A DNA stretch of 7,224 bases from Desulfobacterales bacterium (GTDB lineage: Bacteria; Desulfobacterota; Desulfobacteria; Desulfobacterales; UBA5852), in contig JAERRP010000277.1 of assembly GCA_016735415.1 (NCBI GenBank), forward strand, positions 1 to 7,224, given 5' to 3'. Below are positions 5,980 to 7,224 of this stretch, in pieces. Within the stretch, counting starts at the first letter, position 1, and every line of letters begins with the position of its first letter. The notes beneath the pieces were generated by a model. That model saw only the letters and a list, made by a program, of their open reading frames with translations, was not told the origin of the DNA and did no database searches. The position numbers and the translations under genes are program-made.

Positions 5980-6327
5980 TTTTATAAGAGGTCCCTTCAG
6001 GGTAAGTGCGGTTAACGGCCAGGATCGCCGGCGCGGCCTTCGAGGGCCAAACCACTACGCTGGGGTCCACCGGACCCGGATACGGTCCGGGGTGGTTCGA
6101 TCTTCTCCGGCGGTACGTCCCGGGTGTGCCGGACAAAGGCCCGGCCATGGCCCTCGCGGTCGGGTACGGAATAAATTCGATCGCTCCGGAACATATCGGT
6201 TGGCGCCAGACGAATTCTGTAATTATCCCAATGTGTCGTAAGGGTGATCCTTCCAAGCTCCGGCCTTATAAACCAGATGGCCGTCCGAGATCAAGGCGGC
6301 AATCCCCACGGCGCGAGCCCTCACTCT
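5980..6327 (-). other. Upstream region of fabH with overlapping inverted repeats
   Basis: 348 bp without a convincing gene; the open frames here are low-quality shadows. On the minus strand, CCGGAC/GTCCGG (plus coordinates 6070-6075 and 6085-6090) and GGGTCC/GGACCC (6063-6068 and 6072-6077) form two perfect 6-bp stems that share bases, so only one can form at a time. Further GGCC-rich short repeats lie at about 6140-6165. If the promoter at 6265-6294 is right, most of this is a leader of roughly 280 nt. A DNA operator of palindromic type is the alternative reading. No known riboswitch family was recognised. Confidence 0.4.
6265..6294 (-). promoter_or_regulatory. Possible sigma-70 promoter for fabH
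   Basis: On the minus strand TTGATC (plus 6289-6294) and TATAAG (plus 6265-6270) are 18 bp apart; they match the -35 at 4 of 6 and the -10 at 5 of 6 positions. It lies just after the hydrolase stop codon and points toward fabH. It would start RNA near 6258. This is a moderate match found by eye; other weak -10-like tracts occur near 6216-6222. Confidence 0.35.
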
Positions 6328-7014
6328 TTATAGCAGATCCAGCGATTCCCCCGGTTTCAGGAGGGCCACCCGGGCGGCGGTTTCATTTTCAACGCGGGTT
6401 TTCCAGGCCGCCGCATCCTGACGAATCACATCGAAGGTATCGTAATGGATGGGCAGGACCTGGCGGGGCTCGATCAGCTTGACGGCCCGCAACCCGTCAT
6501 CCGGCCCCATGGTGAAATTATCGCCGATGGGCAAAACCGCCAGGTCGATACCCTCCTCGCCGATCAGCTTCATGTCGTAGAACAGGCCCGTATCGCAGGC
6601 ATGGTAGATTTTTCGTCCCTGAATATAGAAGAGAAACCCGCAGGGGTTACCGCCGTACGAGCCGTCCGGCAGGGCCGAGCCGTGGTGGGCGATGGTCAGC
6701 TTGACCCGCCCCCAGGGATAGTCGAAACCGCCGCCGATATGCTGGGGGAGGAGCTTTTCCAGGCCCTGGCCCGCCAGCCAGTTGTGTATCTCAAAATTTG
6801 ATATCACGGTGGCCCCGGTCCTTTTGGCGATGTCCACGGTGTCGCCCACGTGGTCAGCGTGGCCGTGGGACACCAGGATATAGTCCGCCTGCACCTGATC
6901 GGCCTGGACCGGTGCCAGCGGGTTGCCGGTGAGAAATGGATCCACCAGCAGCTTGGCGTCGCCGGTGTCGATCATAAGGCAGGCATGACTGTACCAGGTA
7001 ACTTTCAGACTCAT
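6328..7014 (-). CDS. UPF0173 family metal-dependent hydrolase (metallo-beta-lactamase fold)
   Basis: Cytoplasmic protein of 228 aa, the usual size for the UPF0173/YtkL-like family. Metal-binding motif HGHADH gives His50, His52, Asp54 and His55; further likely ligands are His110-His111 in IAHHGS, His138 and Asp141 in HACDTG, and His190 in PIHYDTF. The N-terminal VTWYSHACLMID is typical of the family. The physiological substrate is not established. The start is set at the ATG ending at 7014, which has GGAGGG 6 nt upstream; a TTG at 7032 would place the RBS inside the gene and is rejected. The partial gene upstream ends 104 nt away on the same strand, and fabH follows 348 nt downstream, so neither is tightly coupled to it. 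Confidence 0.93.
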   Translation of the reverse strand: MSLKVTWYSHACLMIDTGDAKLLVDPFLTGNPLAPVQADQVQADYILVSHGHADHVGDTVDIAKRTGATVISNFEIHNWLAGQGLEKLLPQHIGGGFDYPWGRVKLTIAHHGSALPDGSYGGNPCGFLFYIQGRKIYHACDTGLFYDMKLIGEEGIDLAVLPIGDNFTMGPDDGLRAVKLIEPRQVLPIHYDTFDVIRQDAAAWKTRVENETAARVALLKPGESLDLL

Positions 7015-7118
7015 GATGTTCCCTCCTTCCAAGGTTGTTGACGAAAGGGTTGGATGCGATTCGGCGCCTGTTTTTGCAGAAGGCCTACGTTGGCCACGCT
7101 CTCGGCCTGGTTCTGTGT

Positions 7119-7224
7119 TCAGTCGGTGGCCACAATCCGGTCGATTCCGGCCTTGAGACGGTCAAACACAAGATCTTCGTTTTCGACCGCGGAAGCCGAG
7201 GTCATCACATCCACGCCCTGATAT
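7119..7224 (-). CDS. C-terminal fragment of an unrecognised protein, cut by the window edge
   Basis: Reading leftward from the right edge, one frame stays open for 34 codons (first full codon at 7223-7221) and ends in TGA at 7121-7119. The peptide has balanced, protein-like composition, including SAVENEDLVFDRLKAG and ending GIDRIVATD. The other frame checked closes early. The family was not recognised from this tail. The gene is co-directional with the UPF0173 hydrolase and 104 nt upstream of it, so co-transcription is possible. Confidence 0.6.
   Translation of the reverse strand, partial: YQGVDVMTSASAVENEDLVFDRLKAGIDRIVATD

Noticed and set aside
5002..6015. 337-codon open frame on the plus strand.
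   Set aside because: It lies antisense to fabH, whose full catalytic triad is intact; the plus-strand product has Gly/Ala/Val-rich shadow composition and no RBS.
1..7224. CRISPR array, rRNA or defence-system genes.
   Set aside because: No regularly spaced direct repeats, no rRNA signature and no nuclease, toxin or Cas-like protein were seen in any frame.

Overview
The window looks like chromosomal DNA from a Gram-negative bacterium of the Desulfobacterota / deltaproteobacterial type (Desulfosarcina-like). This rests on the protein style (FabH, sigma-54 activator, UPF0173), the outer-membrane lipoprotein, the abundance of two-component genes and the GC-rich coding DNA with AT-rich gaps. The lineage is inferred from familiarity, not from a search.

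Left half, plus strand (126-3509): a three-gene signalling operon in the order sensor kinase, lipoprotein, sigma-54-dependent response regulator. This is the order of the enterobacterial qseE-qseG-qseF (glrK-yfhG-glrR) locus. A near-consensus sigma-54 (-24/-12) promoter sits directly before the kinase start, so the operon may be activated by its own regulator. The kinase and lipoprotein genes overlap by 61 bp.

Middle (3510-4122): a 613-bp gap without a convincing gene. It holds an AT-rich palindrome, a GC-rich block crowded with inverted repeats, a second inverted copy of the AT-rich motif, an 8-bp-arm inverted repeat at enhancer distance, a terminator-like hairpin, a possible IHF site and a second near-consensus sigma-54 promoter (4056-4071). 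That promoter drives two genes: a stand-alone receiver protein (4123-4677) and a small exported protein (4589-4882) overlapping it by 89 bp. The simplest reading is a closed circuit: envelope sensor kinase and lipoprotein, then a GlrR-like activator, then sigma-54 transcription of its own operon and of a receiver/periplasmic-protein output operon.

Right half, minus strand (4981-7224): housekeeping-type genes facing the signalling block. They are fabH (beta-ketoacyl-ACP synthase III) with a long structured upstream region, a UPF0173 metallo-beta-lactamase-fold hydrolase, and the C-terminal end of an unrecognised protein running off the right edge. A 38-nt hairpin lies between the two converging blocks.
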